This document shows, piece by piece, positions 1 to 8,594 of a stretch of 64,000 nt of DNA (positions are counted from its first letter, which is position 1; each line of letters opens with the position of its first letter). The notes beneath the pieces were generated by a model. The model saw only the letters and a list, made by a program, of their open reading frames with translations. It was not told the origin of the DNA and searched no databases. The stretch lies in the NCBI GenBank assembly GCA_016649715.1, contig JAENXC010000005.1:1-64000 (forward strand), given 5' to 3'. Source of the DNA: Flavobacteriaceae bacterium (GTDB lineage Bacteria; Bacteroidota; Bacteroidia; Flavobacteriales; Flavobacteriaceae). Both the position numbers and the translations under genes were made by a program.

Positions 1-268
1 CCAGGGGGTCCATTCCCAAACCAGGACTATTTTACCACCAACCGCGAACAATAAACAATTCGTATATTCGTGGTGAAATTTCCCAACCATCATCAAAAGC
101 CTAAATCCCATTCCCCCTTTAGGGTCCAGGGGGTCCATTCCCAAACCAGGACTATTTTACCACCAACCGCGAACAATAAACAATTCGTATTCGTGGTGAA
201 ATTTCCCAAACATCATCAAAGCCGAAATCCCATTCCCCCTTTAGGGGGCCAGGGGGTCCATTCCCAAA
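1..268. repeat. Tandem repeat of about 125 bp, two copies plus a partial third
   Basis: Copy one spans 1-125, copy two 126-248, and a third begins at 249 and stops matching near 268. Each unit starts with CCAGGGGGTCCATTCCC and ends with the G/C-rich palindrome-like ATTCCCCCTTTAGGG. Copies one and two differ by a few small indels. A related C/G-run palindrome lies just upstream of rimO near 13291-13311, so this is probably a dispersed extragenic repeat family. An open frame across the repeat at 70-324 has no protein-like composition and is not called as a gene. The array may continue to the left of the window. Confidence 0.85.
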
Positions 269-611
269 ACATCATCAACCATCAACCATACTCCCATGAT
301 ACTCCCATGATACTTGCACCATGATAGCACCATAAGGCACTGCTCTATAAATGAAAAGAAATAAGTAAACCCCACGATTTTAAGAAATCCAAAGGATTTT
401 AAAACGAAATACGCTTTAGGAAAAGTTAATCAGTATTTATACCCTTGGAATCGTAAATGAAAAAATTCCCCCATATAGGAAACTAAAACCTGTTTTAAAA
501 ACAAAAGCCAAATCGCAATAAAAAAATGGAAAAATATACTAAAAAAGAGAATTCATTTCATTCCAAAACCCACTATTTGCAAGGCTTCACAAAGCATCGT
601 ACTATTGTTCT
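269..611. other. Intergenic stretch, no gene seen
   Basis: The first 50 bases contain a short imperfect repeat of ATACTCCCATG. The rest is AT-rich and holds no plausible coding frame, tRNA or strong hairpin. It ends at the ATG of the split hypothetical gene at 612. Confidence 0.6.
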
Positions 612-1364
612 ATGGCAAAACAAAAAGGCCCATTAAAAATTGTTGGCTCCCTTGAGGACATCAATTTTTACAAACTGAAGAAATGATACGGAGTCCGCAT
701 GAAGGGCGGTGTGGACAAAGACCGTATCCTAAGCGAAGCAAGATTCGCAAGAACCCGTGAAAACATGTCAGAATTTGGCCATTGTGCCACAGCTGGCAAG
801 TATTTGCGCAAAGCAGCTGCAGGGATGACCCTCACTGCTAAAGACAGTGCCGTGGTAGCAAGGCTTACCAAGGTAATGACGGAGATTAAGAACCTGGACG
901 GTACTTCCAATCGCGGAAGTCGCCGTGTAGAGGTGGGAATCCAAACCCCTGAAGGATTGGCAAAGCTCTTCGGCTTTGACTTTAACGACAGGGCTCCAAG
1001 TTTCCACGTTCTTAAGGCTCCTTTCACCGTGGAGGTAGCCACGGGAGAAATAGAGATTCCTTCGCTGCTTACAGCCAAAAATCTTGAAGCTCCTCCAGCC
1101 GCCACCCACGTAAGCCTAATGAGTGCTTTCTTAAAGATCGACTTCGCCTCCGGTGAATTCAATGTGAGCGAGAGCCCCATTACAAACCTGCCGATCAATT
1201 TAACCCCTATGGCGGTTACTTTGACCCCGGCAACAGTCCCCTCGGGCAGTGGGGTGTCACTTTTCTTGCTTGGAATACAATTTTTCCAGGAGATAAACGG
1301 CACCCAATACCCCTTGGCAGAAGGAGCCTTCAACACGCTAAGCATCGTTGCGGCAGCTAGTTAA
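612..1364 (+). pseudogene. Conserved hypothetical gene interrupted by an in-frame TGA
   Basis: An ATG at 612 opens a frame that reads MAKQKGPLKIVGSLEDINFY and then, after three more codons plus lysine, hits TGA at 684-686. Reading continues in exactly the same frame to TAA at 1362-1364, giving a 250-codon gene if the stop is ignored. The join reads KLKK-stop-YGVRMKGGVDKDR. I recall a family of about 250-residue Bacteroidota hypothetical proteins beginning MAKQ.G.I...G.I..I.FYK and continuing with a KGGVD..R....FARTREN..EFG segment, which matches both sides of the stop. The family function is unknown to me. One substitution (for example GGA to TGA) would explain the break; a sequencing error is the alternative. 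Translation could restart at the ATG at 699, giving 221 residues. Confidence 0.7.
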
Positions 1365-1616
1365 AAGGCTCTTTAAACAGTCCGGCTAAAACACCGAATC
1401 CTTTTCCCCTAAAAAAGATTAACCGCGGGAAAAATGGAAGTGCGCTCGCCGGACTTGTTTTTTATGCTTTATGAATCGATCCTCCATTACTTAACAATTT
1501 TCGTAAATAGCATTTATTGGCCAAATATTATATACCATATTCAAAAAGTCCCATCAGCCCATAACCTTATAAAATCATAGCCTTATAATCTCATTCAAGT
1601 TCAGTGTTAATTTAGA
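1365..1616. other. Intergenic stretch with a weak long-looped inverted repeat
   Basis: GTCCGGC at 1380-1386 is complementary to GCCGGAC at 1448-1454, which is followed by TTGTTTTTT. This could be the terminator of the upstream gene, but the loop of about 60 bases makes it weak. Nothing else is recognisable here. Confidence 0.35.
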
Positions 1617-1672
1617 TTCAACTTCAACTTCATTTTCAACTTCATCTTCAAATTCAACTTCATCTTCAACTT
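1617..1672. repeat. Imperfect hexamer repeat (AACTTC)n
   Basis: A run of TTCAACTTCAACTTC-type units with interruptions (AACTTCATCTTCAA and similar). The same hexamer on the opposite strand, GAAGTT, makes up the repeat at 6211-6244 after slyD. Confidence 0.6.
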
Positions 1673-1860
1673 AGCCACCCTTCAAGTCAGGGCTAATGCG
1701 GTTAAGGTCCAATCTTCTCCACCAACAAAAAAAAGGGCTCTTGTAGATTCACGCAAATTTCTTTCCTCTGATGAAAAAATCCGCGAACATCTGCGAGAAA
1801 AATCCGCGAACATCTGCGAGAAACAACGATGTCATTGGTCAGTGATTCTGAAATTAAAAC

Positions 1861-1920
1861 GAATCCCGAATTAACGTATCCCGAATTAACGAATCCCAAA
1901 TTAACGAATCCCGAATCAAC
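1861..1920. repeat. 15-bp tandem repeat, four copies
   Basis: Four consecutive 15-mers close to GAATCCCGAATTAAC occupy 1861-1875, 1876-1890, 1891-1905 and 1906-1920, with one or two substitutions between units. The same motif recurs at 2243-2263, 20538-20600 and 57643-57680. On the minus strand it reads as VNSGF/VNSGY repeats in a spurious frame, which I do not consider a gene. Confidence 0.85.
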
Positions 1921-2256
1921 AGTATTGTCACACTGAGCGCAGTGGAAGTGCTTTGTAATAGGTTTTACTGCTAATAAAGGGGTTCGACTGCGCTCACCCT
2001 GACATTGGGGATGCAAGCACGGCAGCCAGTTTTAGGGCAAGGCCAATCAAAGTTGAAGTGCCAAATCCACAAATCCCGAATCCCGAATCAACAGTATTGT
2101 CACACTGAGCGCAGTGGAAGTGCTTTGTAATAGGTTTTACTGCTAATAAAGGGGTTCGACTGCGCTCACCCTGACATTGGGGATGCAACCATGGCAGCCA
2201 GTTTTAGGGCAAGGCCAATCAAAGTTGAAGTGCCAAATCCACAAATCCCGAATTAA
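1912..2256. repeat. 172-bp tandem duplication carrying a REP/BIME-like palindrome
   Basis: The block starting at AGTATTGTCACACTGAGC (1921) is repeated at 2093, a period of 172 bp, and the copies are almost identical. Each holds two inverted arms: TGTCACACTGAGCGCAGTGG (1926 on; 2098 on) and the complement-related TTCGACTGCGCTCACCCTGA (1983 on; 2155 on). Arms match at about 18 of 22 positions. The core TGTCACxCTGAGC is shared with the rimO-adjacent repeats at 11764-11987. The remainder up to the barrel gene stop at 2272 is non-coding. Confidence 0.85.
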
Positions 2257-2271
2257 CGATTCCACGTTATT

Positions 2272-2925
2272 TTAATACCAGTCGGCATGATATTTTTCTT
2301 CCCCGAAGCTGTACATAACCCCGATACTCACGTTAACAAAGCTACCTGGCTCTGGGTCGAGGTTAGCGTTGAGTAATTGTCCGTCGTAGCCGTAATGCTG
2401 TTTGAAATTTTTAACGTAGGTCATATCTCCCAAAAGAGTAAAGCTTTCGTTCAATTTAACCTCTCCCGTAAACCCGACGAGAAAATTGCCCATATGGTCG
2501 GTTCCGTTAACAGAAGATGGTTTGGCGAAGGTTACTCCAATACCTGTATGAAACAATAGACCAAAGTGTTCGCGAAGATGGTTATTTACCTTTAGAAGCC
2601 TCCCAACGTTGGCAACACCCTCTAAACCTACTCTGTTCATGCTCATTCCCATTTCTGTATTGTCTGGATTGGCAAAACGGTTAAAGGCATAATGGCCTTT
2701 TAAACCAAACTTTTCAGTAAACATATAGCGTCCGGCCAACCCAAACTGTTTAAAGGCAATATATTTTGTTCGGGATATACCCGTACCTGGAGATAAAGGA
2801 ACATGGACTCCTGTTGTTAATTCTAAAGAAAATCGGTTGAATTTAGCTTCTTGTGCCGAAGCGATAAAACTGCATAATAAGATTAGGGACACCGCCAAAG
2901 AGGTTCGAAAAGACAATAAATTCAT
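2272..2925 (-). CDS. Small outer-membrane beta-barrel protein
   Basis: The 217-residue product starts with a signal peptide (about residues 1-24, hydrophobic core LAVSLILLCSFIASA, cleavage before Q). The mature part alternates aromatic and polar strands typical of an OmpA-like or porin-family eight-stranded barrel, and ends in a short strand VMYSFGEEKYHADWY. Such proteins sit in the outer membrane; no ligand or partner can be named. The gene stands alone, with repeats downstream and a 313-bp divergent intergenic region upstream. A TAnnTTTG match on the minus strand lies at 3039-3032, about 110 bp before the ATG. Confidence 0.7.
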   Translation of the reverse strand: MNLLSFRTSLAVSLILLCSFIASAQEAKFNRFSLELTTGVHVPLSPGTGISRTKYIAFKQFGLAGRYMFTEKFGLKGHYAFNRFANPDNTEMGMSMNRVGLEGVANVGRLLKVNNHLREHFGLLFHTGIGVTFAKPSSVNGTDHMGNFLVGFTGEVKLNESFTLLGDMTYVKNFKQHYGYDGQLLNANLDPEPGSFVNVSIGVMYSFGEEKYHADWY

Positions 2926-3238
2926 AGCAAGAGTTTATAGGTTAAGTTCTATTTTTGCCCAAGCTTATGCTCGGAGTTAATTAAAAATCCATCCCTAAAG
3001 CAGGATTGGGGAATCACTTCAAGATGGAGGACAAAGTTAAGTTTCTCAGATAAAAACGCAGATTATTTAACCTTTATTTGACAAAACATTAAGTTTTTTT
3101 GAGGCGAGGAGGCAGTTACCCATTATTTCTTATTGATAAATTATACCACTTTGCACCTTACCCAATATTTAATTTATATTTAATCTAAAGAGAATTTTAT
3201 ATAATTTAATACCGCATTTCAATAAATACGTACCCGTT
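2926..3238. promoter_or_regulatory. Divergent intergenic region between barrel and cytochrome genes
   Basis: The 313 bp are AT-rich and have no coding frame. A minus-strand TAACTTTG (plus 3032-3039) could serve as the -7 box of the barrel gene. No clear TAnnTTTG box was found for the cytochrome gene on the plus strand. Confidence 0.35.
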
Positions 3239-3760
3239 ATGAAAATAAAGAAAAAACTATTCGCTCTCTTTTCTGGTATTGGAATTTTGATGGTGGGATT
3301 CGGGCTATATGCTTTCACGGCTGGCCCCAGTTCCGACCAAGGTTACTTACCACAACCTCCTTGGGAAAATCTCAAAGTACTTCCCAAAGATATTTCAAAG
3401 GACAGCCTTACACATCTTATGAAAAACTATACCGCTTCCCTTGGGGTAAAATGTAATTATTGCCATATGCCAAGTAAGGTGGATCCATCAAAATTGGATT
3501 TTCCAAATGATACCAAGATTGAGAAGGAAATTGCTCGTGGGATGATCAAAATGACCAATGAAATCAACGAGAACTATTTTAAGCCATTCTTTCCTGATCC
3601 AAAACCTAAACAAGTGCAGGTAGTAAACTGTGTGTTATGCCACCGGGGGACTGCCAATCCAGAAAAATATTTATCGCAAATGGGAGAAATGTATAAAACG
3701 TATGACCCCAACAGAGATAACAGAAAAGAGAAGGCCTTGGAAGGAGAAGGAAAACAATAA
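3239..3760 (+). CDS. Dihaem c-type cytochrome (reaction-centre cytochrome c subunit-like)
   Basis: The 173-residue protein has an N-terminal signal or anchor helix (residues 7-27) and two haem c sites: C72-x-x-C75-H76 and C131-x-x-C134-H135. The spacing and the surrounding sequence (LKVLPKDIS..., NYTASLGVKCNYCH, VNCVLCHRG) match the short Bacteroidota and Acidobacteria proteins related to the photosynthetic reaction-centre cytochrome c domain, used here as periplasmic electron carriers rather than in photosynthesis. Adjacent genes give no partner; azurin, another periplasmic electron carrier, lies 4.8 kb away. The start ATG follows an AT-rich leader without a Shine-Dalgarno sequence. Confidence 0.8.
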   Translation: MKIKKKLFALFSGIGILMVGFGLYAFTAGPSSDQGYLPQPPWENLKVLPKDISKDSLTHLMKNYTASLGVKCNYCHMPSKVDPSKLDFPNDTKIEKEIARGMIKMTNEINENYFKPFFPDPKPKQVQVVNCVLCHRGTANPEKYLSQMGEMYKTYDPNRDNRKEKALEGEGKQ

Positions 3761-3910
3761 TTTATAGACCTTTCAAATTCTTGTGTCACTATTGATGATT
3801 ATATGATGATGGTATTGTTTTGAGAAATAATTTTTTGAATGTCCGTATTCAATCATAATGGCCAAATTGTTATCTATGAATAACTGAATTACATTCAATA
3901 ATATATTGAA

Positions 3911-3942
3911 ACTTAATGAGATTCCTCCTTCGTCGGAATGAC
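3911..3942. repeat. Short extragenic repeat, single arm
   Basis: GATTCCTCCTTCGTCGGAATGAC lies in the 249-bp gap between the cytochrome gene and the aldehyde dehydrogenase gene. From memory this motif is common between genes in Flavobacteriaceae, usually as one arm of a palindrome. A similar ATGACGAAGGAAGA segment lies inside the aconitase terminator (23150-23164). Confidence 0.4.
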
Positions 3943-4009
3943 AAAATCATCACGGTCATGCATTTCTGGGTAATTGCGGATAATCAAAATAATTTTTAAC
4001 TAATCAAAA

Positions 4010-5365
4010 CTACTTTACATAAACAGTTTTTCTGTTCACAAACTCCATCATCCCGTCTTTGGCAAGTTCGCGGCCATAGCCGGAACGTTTTTCTCCACCG
4101 AAAGGCAATCTTGGGTCGCTTTTAACCAATTCGTTTATAAAGTAAGAGCCATCGCTTACTTCGCCAGCACATTCAAGGGCCTTTTTAATATTTGTTGTGC
4201 AAACCGTAACGCCCAGCCCATATCTGGATTGCTCTGAAAGTGCAAACGCTTCTTCTATTGTTTTCACCTTTATCATTGCCGCCAAAGGGCCAAAGGTTTC
4301 TTCATCAAAAGCGGGCATTCCGGGTTTTACATTTCCCAAAACGGTGGGCTCGTGGTAGGCCCCGTTTTGTTTTCCGCCCAAAATTAGTTTTGCGCCTTTT
4401 TTTATGGAAGCTTGTACTTGCTTTTGCAATTCGTCAGCCAAATCTTCGCGCGCCAACGGACCCACTTTGGTTTCTTCTTCCAACGGGTCGCCAGATTTGA
4501 GTTCTATAACGCCTTTTGTGAATTTTTCTACAAATTCGTCATAAATACCTTCCATCAAAATGAAGCGTTTTGCAGCAATGCAGCTTTGTCCGCAGTTCAG
4601 CATTCGCGCGGTGAGCGCCGTTGCCACGGCTTTGTCAATATCGGCATCGTCCCAAACTATGAAAGCGTTATTTCCGCCCAGTTCCATCAGGCTCTTTTTG
4701 ATGTATTTTCCCGAAATTTGTGCCACTGCTGCCCCAGCTCTTTCGCTGCCGGTCAAGGTTACTGCTTTTACGGCATCGTGCGCAATAATTTTTTCAATTT
4801 TGTTGTGATGAATGATTAAACTCTGAAAAACGTTCTCGGGAAAACCTGCCTTTCTAAAAACTCCTTCTATCTGTTGGGAACAGCCAAACACATTGGAGGC
4901 GTGTTTCAGCAATCCAACATTTCCTGTGGTCAATGTGGGCGCGGCAAAACGGAAAACTTGCCAAAAAGGAAAGTTCCACGGCATAATGGCCAAAACGGTG
5001 CCAATTGGGTCGTGGCGCACAAAGCTTTTTTGGGCATCGGTCTCAATGGTTTCATCGGCCAAAAAGGTCACTGCATTTTCGGCGTAGTAGTCGCAAACCC
5101 AAGCGCATTTGTTCACTTCGGCACGCGATTCGGTTATGGGTTTGCCCATTTCCAAGGTTATCATTTTTGCGTATTCTTCAAGGTTTTCCCTAAGCACTTG
5201 CCCTGCTTTTTTCATGAGTTTAGCTCTTTCCTTTAATGGCACTTTTCGCCATTTTTCAAAAGCCTGTGCAGATTTTTCCAACTTTTGGGTCAATTGGTTT
5301 TCGGTCAATTCTTCGTATGTATGTATTTCCTTACCGTTGTACGGGTTTACACTTATAAATTCCAT
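4010..5365 (-). CDS. gabD: NAD(P)-dependent succinate-semialdehyde dehydrogenase
   Basis: The 451-residue protein belongs to the aldehyde dehydrogenase superfamily. The catalytic Cys262 lies in [12 protein letters not shown] and the general base Glu228 in [11 protein letters not shown]. The NAD-binding [11 protein letters not shown] motif is near residue 129 and the C-terminal [14 protein letters not shown] motif is present. Length and motifs match the short Bacteroidota succinate-semialdehyde dehydrogenases that oxidise succinate semialdehyde to succinate in GABA catabolism. Substrate assignment rests on family resemblance only; another medium-chain aldehyde is possible. The gene is monocistronic, with 365 bp upstream. 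Confidence 0.8.
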   Translation of the reverse strand: MEFISVNPYNGKEIHTYEELTENQLTQKLEKSAQAFEKWRKVPLKERAKLMKKAGQVLRENLEEYAKMITLEMGKPITESRAEVNKCAWVCDYYAENAVTFLADETIETDAQKSFVRHDPIGTVLAIMPWNFPFWQVFRFAAPTLTTGNVGLLKHASNVFGCSQQIEGVFRKAGFPENVFQSLIIHHNKIEKIIAHDAVKAVTLTGSERAGAAVAQISGKYIKKSLMELGGNNAFIVWDDADIDKAVATALTARMLNCGQSCIAAKRFILMEGIYDEFVEKFTKGVIELKSGDPLEEETKVGPLAREDLADELQKQVQASIKKGAKLILGGKQNGAYHEPTVLGNVKPGMPAFDEETFGPLAAMIKVKTIEEAFALSEQSRYGLGVTVCTTNIKKALECAGEVSDGSYFINELVKSDPRLPFGGEKRSGYGRELAKDGMMEFVNRKTVYVK

Positions 5366-5686
5366 AACATTTTTCTGTATTTTATCTCCACCTCAATATA
5401 AATTTAGCAGAGAATCTCTTTTTAAAATTAACGATAAAATTCTTGAATCCCATCCCGAAACTTCGAAATTAAAGTTTGAATTATTTCATTAGACTTCCGT
5501 TAATCTCCTACTGCTCCTTTTTGTCCTTAAGAATTGTGAAAACATAATTACCTTAATTTGCGTTTGTCCAATTTCTGGTATTTATGTTGGAATTAAAGGA
5601 GAGGTTCCAAGGGTAAAAGTTAGTTAATCTTTCCTTAATCCGGAACATTCATACTGGTATTCTGTGGAATTGGCATCCCAAACCCA
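5366..5686. other. Intergenic region, no gene seen
   Basis: The divergent spacer between the aldehyde dehydrogenase gene and slyD. No coding frame, tRNA or strong hairpin is visible before the candidate slyD promoter at 5687. Confidence 0.5.
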
Positions 5687-5694
5687 TAGTTTTG
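5687..5694 (+). promoter_or_regulatory. Candidate -7 box of slyD
   Basis: TAGTTTTG fits the Bacteroidota TAnnTTTG consensus and lies 36 bp before the slyD ATG. No TTG was found at the ideal 19-20 bp spacing upstream, so this rests on the -7 match alone. Confidence 0.4.
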
Positions 5695-5730
5695 CCCACA
5701 TATTGAACAATAATTGAAAAAACAAAAATT

Positions 5731-6159
5731 ATGAGTCAAGTACAAGGAAATGAAACAGTAAAACTTCACTACACAGGGAAACTGAACAACGGACAGGTGT
5801 TCGATAGTTCCATAGAGCGCGAGCCGCTTGAGGTAAAACTCGGTGAAGGCAGGTTGATACCTGGTTTCGAAAAAGGATTGGTAGCTATGAAAGTGAAAGA
5901 AAAGAAAACCATCACCATTCCAAAAGAAGAAGCTTACGGCGAAGTGCAAAAAGAACTTTTCCAAAAAATACCAACTGAAAACCTTCCGCAGGAAATTAAG
6001 CCTGTAGTAGGAATGGGCCTCGTTTCCAAAAACCCCGACGGCACCGAAAGCCAATTGCGCATAGCCGATGTTAAGGACGGTTTTATAATTGTGGACGCCA
6101 ACCATCCCTTGGCCGGACAGGATTTGACCTTTGAACTGGAATTGCTTGAGATAAAGTAA
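5731..6159 (+). CDS. slyD: SlyD-type FKBP peptidyl-prolyl isomerase
   Basis: The 142-residue cytosolic protein shows the split FKBP domain of SlyD: KLHYTGKLNNGQVFDSS at the start, GEGRLIPGFEKGLVAMK near residues 38-54, and the closing FELELLEIK strand. The inserted insert-in-flap chaperone domain lies between about residues 70 and 120. The metal-binding His-rich tail of E. coli SlyD is absent. It should catalyse Xaa-Pro isomerisation and act as a folding helper. A compact terminator follows at 6186. Confidence 0.85.
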   Translation: MSQVQGNETVKLHYTGKLNNGQVFDSSIEREPLEVKLGEGRLIPGFEKGLVAMKVKEKKTITIPKEEAYGEVQKELFQKIPTENLPQEIKPVVGMGLVSKNPDGTESQLRIADVKDGFIIVDANHPLAGQDLTFELELLEIK

Positions 6160-6185
6160 TTTTTTTAGAAGAATATATAAATGAA

Positions 6186-6209
6186 GGCTGCCGGAAGGTG
6201 GCCTTTTTT
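6186..6209 (+). terminator. Rho-independent terminator after slyD
   Basis: GGCTGCC, loop GGAA, GGTGGCC, then six T. The seven-base stem has two G-U pairs. It lies 27 bp past the slyD stop. Confidence 0.7.
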
Positions 6210-6210
6210 G

Positions 6211-6244
6211 TTGAAGGTGAAGTTGAAGTTGAAGTTGAAGGTGA
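6211..6244. repeat. Hexamer repeat (GAAGTT)n
   Basis: About five units of TTGAAG/GTGAAG. It is the complement of the AACTTC repeat at 1617-1672. Confidence 0.6.
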
Positions 6245-6298
6245 GAGGTTTATAAACTTTCTTTTTAATAAATTTTCTTTTACGAACAGGCCGAATCC

Positions 6299-7894
6299 CT
6301 AATCCCTACCACCTACTCCCTTTTTAGCAATTGCATCCACACAATTAATTCCATCAATAGCTGCGGAAATAATACCCCCTGCATAGCCCGCACCTTCCCC
6401 GCAGGGATACAATCCTTTAATTTCAATATGCTCCAAAGTATCCGGATTTCGGGGAATGGAGATAGGCGAAGAAGTCCGGCTCTCCGGTGCATGAAGCACG
6501 GCTTGGTTGGTATAATAACCTTTCATCTTCTTTCCGAAAGCCACAAACGCTTTTTTTAATCGCTTTGAAATCAACTGTGGAAGAACTTCGTTCAAATCTG
6601 CGGAAACAATTCCGGGTTGATATGAAGTTTTCGGAAAGTCTTCTGAAATTTTACCTTCCACAAAATCGACCATCCGTTGGGCCGGTACTTTTTGCGTTTT
6701 CCCTCCTGCTTCCCAACAACGCTTTTCAACTTCCATTTGAAAATTGAGGCAGACAAAAGGGTCGCCTTCTTTATAATTTGGCAAATCTTTCGGTTCCACG
6801 CTAACCACAATTCCACTGTTCGCATACGGATTGTTGCGTTTGCTGGGGCTCCAACCGTTAGTAACCACCTCTTCCTGTTCCGTGGCACAAGGCGCGATAA
6901 TTCCGCCTGGACACATACAAAAGGAATAAACGCCAAGTCCATCCACCTGCTCCACCAATGCATAACTGGCCGGTGGCAGATACGGATTGTCATTTTCGCC
7001 GTGATACTGAATATAATCAATAAGTTCCTGTTGATGCTCCACCCGAACGCCAATGGCGAAAGGTTTGGCTTCAATCTTAATATTTTTATCGTGAAGCAAA
7101 TAAAATATATCGCGAGCCGAATGACCAGTTGCGAGGATTACATCGTCAAACTTTCGCCATTCTTCATTGTTTATTTGAATGGCTTCAATTGAATTATGCT
7201 TCAGTTTTAAATCCGTCAACTTTGAATTGAAATGAACTTCTCCCCCATTTTCAAGAATCGCTTCCCGCATTGAAGTAATTATTTTAGGGAGTTTATTCGT
7301 GCCAATATGCGGATGGGCATCTACCAAAATATCTTCATCTGCCCCAAAGTGCACGAACCATTCCAAGGCTTTCAGCACATTTCCACGTTTTTTTGAACGT
7401 GTATAAAGTTTTCCGTCACTATAAGTTCCCGCGCCGCCTTCGCCAAAACAATAGTTGCTTTCGGGGTTTACAATTTGGTCTTTATTGATTATTGCGAGAT
7501 CCCTTCTGCGTTCGCGAACGTCTTTTCCCCGTTCAAAAATGATGGGTTTCATGCCTGCTTCTATAGCGCGAAGTGCTGCGTAGAGTCCCGCAGGGCCCGC
7601 GCCAATAATTGCAATTTCTTTACCGCCTCCCTTCGCTGAAGCTTCGGAAGACAAAGAAGAAACATTTTGCGGCAGAAATGGGGGAATGGTTTCACGTTTT
7701 TCGCCTTTCAACCACAGTTCAATTTGCAGGTTTATTTTGATAGGTTTACGGCGGGCATCTATAGAACGTTTCCGTATTCGCCAATCACTTATTCCATCCC
7801 TTCGAAGCTTTTCCTTTTCCAAAGCAAGTTCCAAAAGATAATCTAAATCTTCCTGTTGATGCGGCAATACAGCTATTTGGACCAATCTGCTCAT
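6299..7894 (-). CDS. FAD-dependent dehydrogenase of the COG2509 type
   Basis: The 531-residue protein has an FAD-binding Rossmann motif IIGAGPAGLYAALRA at residues 97-111, preceded by about 90 residues that resemble the N-terminal domain of these flavoproteins. CFGEGGAGTYSDGKLYTR is the family hallmark, and LATGHSARD and PCGEGAGYAGGI are the later FAD contacts. The substrate is not known. The protein is probably cytosolic. The azurin terminator separates it from the gene upstream, so it probably has its own promoter, although none stands out. Confidence 0.8.
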   Translation of the reverse strand: MSRLVQIAVLPHQQEDLDYLLELALEKEKLRRDGISDWRIRKRSIDARRKPIKINLQIELWLKGEKRETIPPFLPQNVSSLSSEASAKGGGKEIAIIGAGPAGLYAALRAIEAGMKPIIFERGKDVRERRRDLAIINKDQIVNPESNYCFGEGGAGTYSDGKLYTRSKKRGNVLKALEWFVHFGADEDILVDAHPHIGTNKLPKIITSMREAILENGGEVHFNSKLTDLKLKHNSIEAIQINNEEWRKFDDVILATGHSARDIFYLLHDKNIKIEAKPFAIGVRVEHQQELIDYIQYHGENDNPYLPPASYALVEQVDGLGVYSFCMCPGGIIAPCATEQEEVVTNGWSPSKRNNPYANSGIVVSVEPKDLPNYKEGDPFVCLNFQMEVEKRCWEAGGKTQKVPAQRMVDFVEGKISEDFPKTSYQPGIVSADLNEVLPQLISKRLKKAFVAFGKKMKGYYTNQAVLHAPESRTSSPISIPRNPDTLEHIEIKGLYPCGEGAGYAGGIISAAIDGINCVDAIAKKGVGGRD

Positions 7895-7963
7895 AAGGTG
7901 GTAAAGATAGATTTATTTGGGCTTTGCTTCTTGGATTTTTTTTCAAAAGCAAGAATAAATAAC

Positions 7964-7997
7964 AAAAAAAAGCCGCAATAAAAATTGCAGCTTTTTC
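7964..7997 (-). terminator. Terminator of the azurin gene
   Basis: Minus-strand stem: AAAAAGCTGCAAT, short A/T loop, ATTGCGGCTTTTTTT. The stem is about ten base pairs with one mismatch and a T-tract follows. It lies 26 bp past the azurin stop. Confidence 0.75.
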
Positions 7998-8022
7998 GTG
8001 TTTTGTACTTCGTGCTTCGTTT

Positions 8023-8532
8023 CTATTCCACAATAAACTTACCTTGCATCAAGGCGTAATGCCCTGGGAAGGTACACATATAAGTATAAGTTCCTGGAGC
8101 TGGTGCGTCAAACTCTATAGTATCGCTTTCGCCACCACCAAGCATTTTAGTGTGCACAATAATCTTGTCCTTCATACCGGCAGGGATATAATCAGTATCC
8201 GCAGCAGTTGCCGAAGCTTGCCCAACAGCAGCCATATCGGCATCTTGGGTAAGCAAGGTCCAGTTATGGCCCATAACGTCTTTCTTCATTGTACCCACGT
8301 GTTTTAGGGTAAGCCTTACTTTTTGACCAGCTTTTACACGAATCTCGCTTTTGTCGTACTTCATCTGATCGTTACCCGTAATGTTTACTACGGCCACATT
8401 GTCATCCGTGGCTTGGGCTGGGGCAGCTTCTTCCACTTGGGTACCGATTTTTAAATCAGAATTTTCATCCTTTTTGTTGTTGCCACAACTGATTGCCAAA
8501 GCGGCTGCAAATACTAAAATTATTTTATTCAT
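8023..8532 (-). CDS. azu: Azurin-like blue copper lipoprotein
   Basis: From the ATG at 8532 the product is 169 residues with a lipoprotein signal (lipobox LAISC, Cys16). The type 1 copper ligands are visible: His89 in MGHNW, then Cys153, His158 and Met162 in YMCTFPGHYALMQG. Gly88 beside the first histidine fits the weak axial carbonyl of azurins. It should shuttle single electrons in the periplasm, tethered to a membrane. A start 57 bases further upstream is possible on paper, but the well-matched promoter at 8565-8594 ends inside that extension, which supports 8532. A cytochrome c lies elsewhere in the window (3239), but no direct partner is adjacent. Confidence 0.9.
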   Translation of the reverse strand: MNKIILVFAAALAISCGNNKKDENSDLKIGTQVEEAAPAQATDDNVAVVNITGNDQMKYDKSEIRVKAGQKVRLTLKHVGTMKKDVMGHNWTLLTQDADMAAVGQASATAADTDYIPAGMKDKIIVHTKMLGGGESDTIEFDAPAPGTYTYMCTFPGHYALMQGKFIVE

Positions 8533-8564
8533 CTTGTTGTAATTTAGATTAATTATATTTAAGA

Positions 8565-8594
8565 CAAAATTAATGGGTATTTTTTGCATGACAA
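8565..8594 (-). promoter_or_regulatory. Azurin promoter
   Basis: On the minus strand TTG (8594-8592) is followed after 19 bases by TAATTTTG (8572-8565), matching both halves of the Bacteroidota consensus. Transcription would begin about 25-30 bases before the ATG at 8532. Confidence 0.7.

Noticed and set aside
70-324. 84-codon open frame across the 125-bp repeats
   Set aside because: It consists entirely of repeat units, and the peptide (repeats of KFP.HHQ and GVHSQ) shows no protein-like composition or family match.
668-1345. 225-codon minus-strand frame opposite the split hypothetical gene
   Set aside because: It is a shadow of the plus-strand gene, whose protein matches a remembered Bacteroidota family; the minus-strand peptide does not.
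1702-2188. Two minus-strand frames with VNSGF and CQGERSRTPLLAV repeats
   Set aside because: Both are readings of the 15-bp and 172-bp DNA repeats; identical peptide starts arise from the tandem duplication, not from paralogous genes.
8533-8589. Upstream start of azurin
   Set aside because: The well-spaced promoter (8565-8594) would lie inside the coding region, and the lipoprotein signal starts at 8532.
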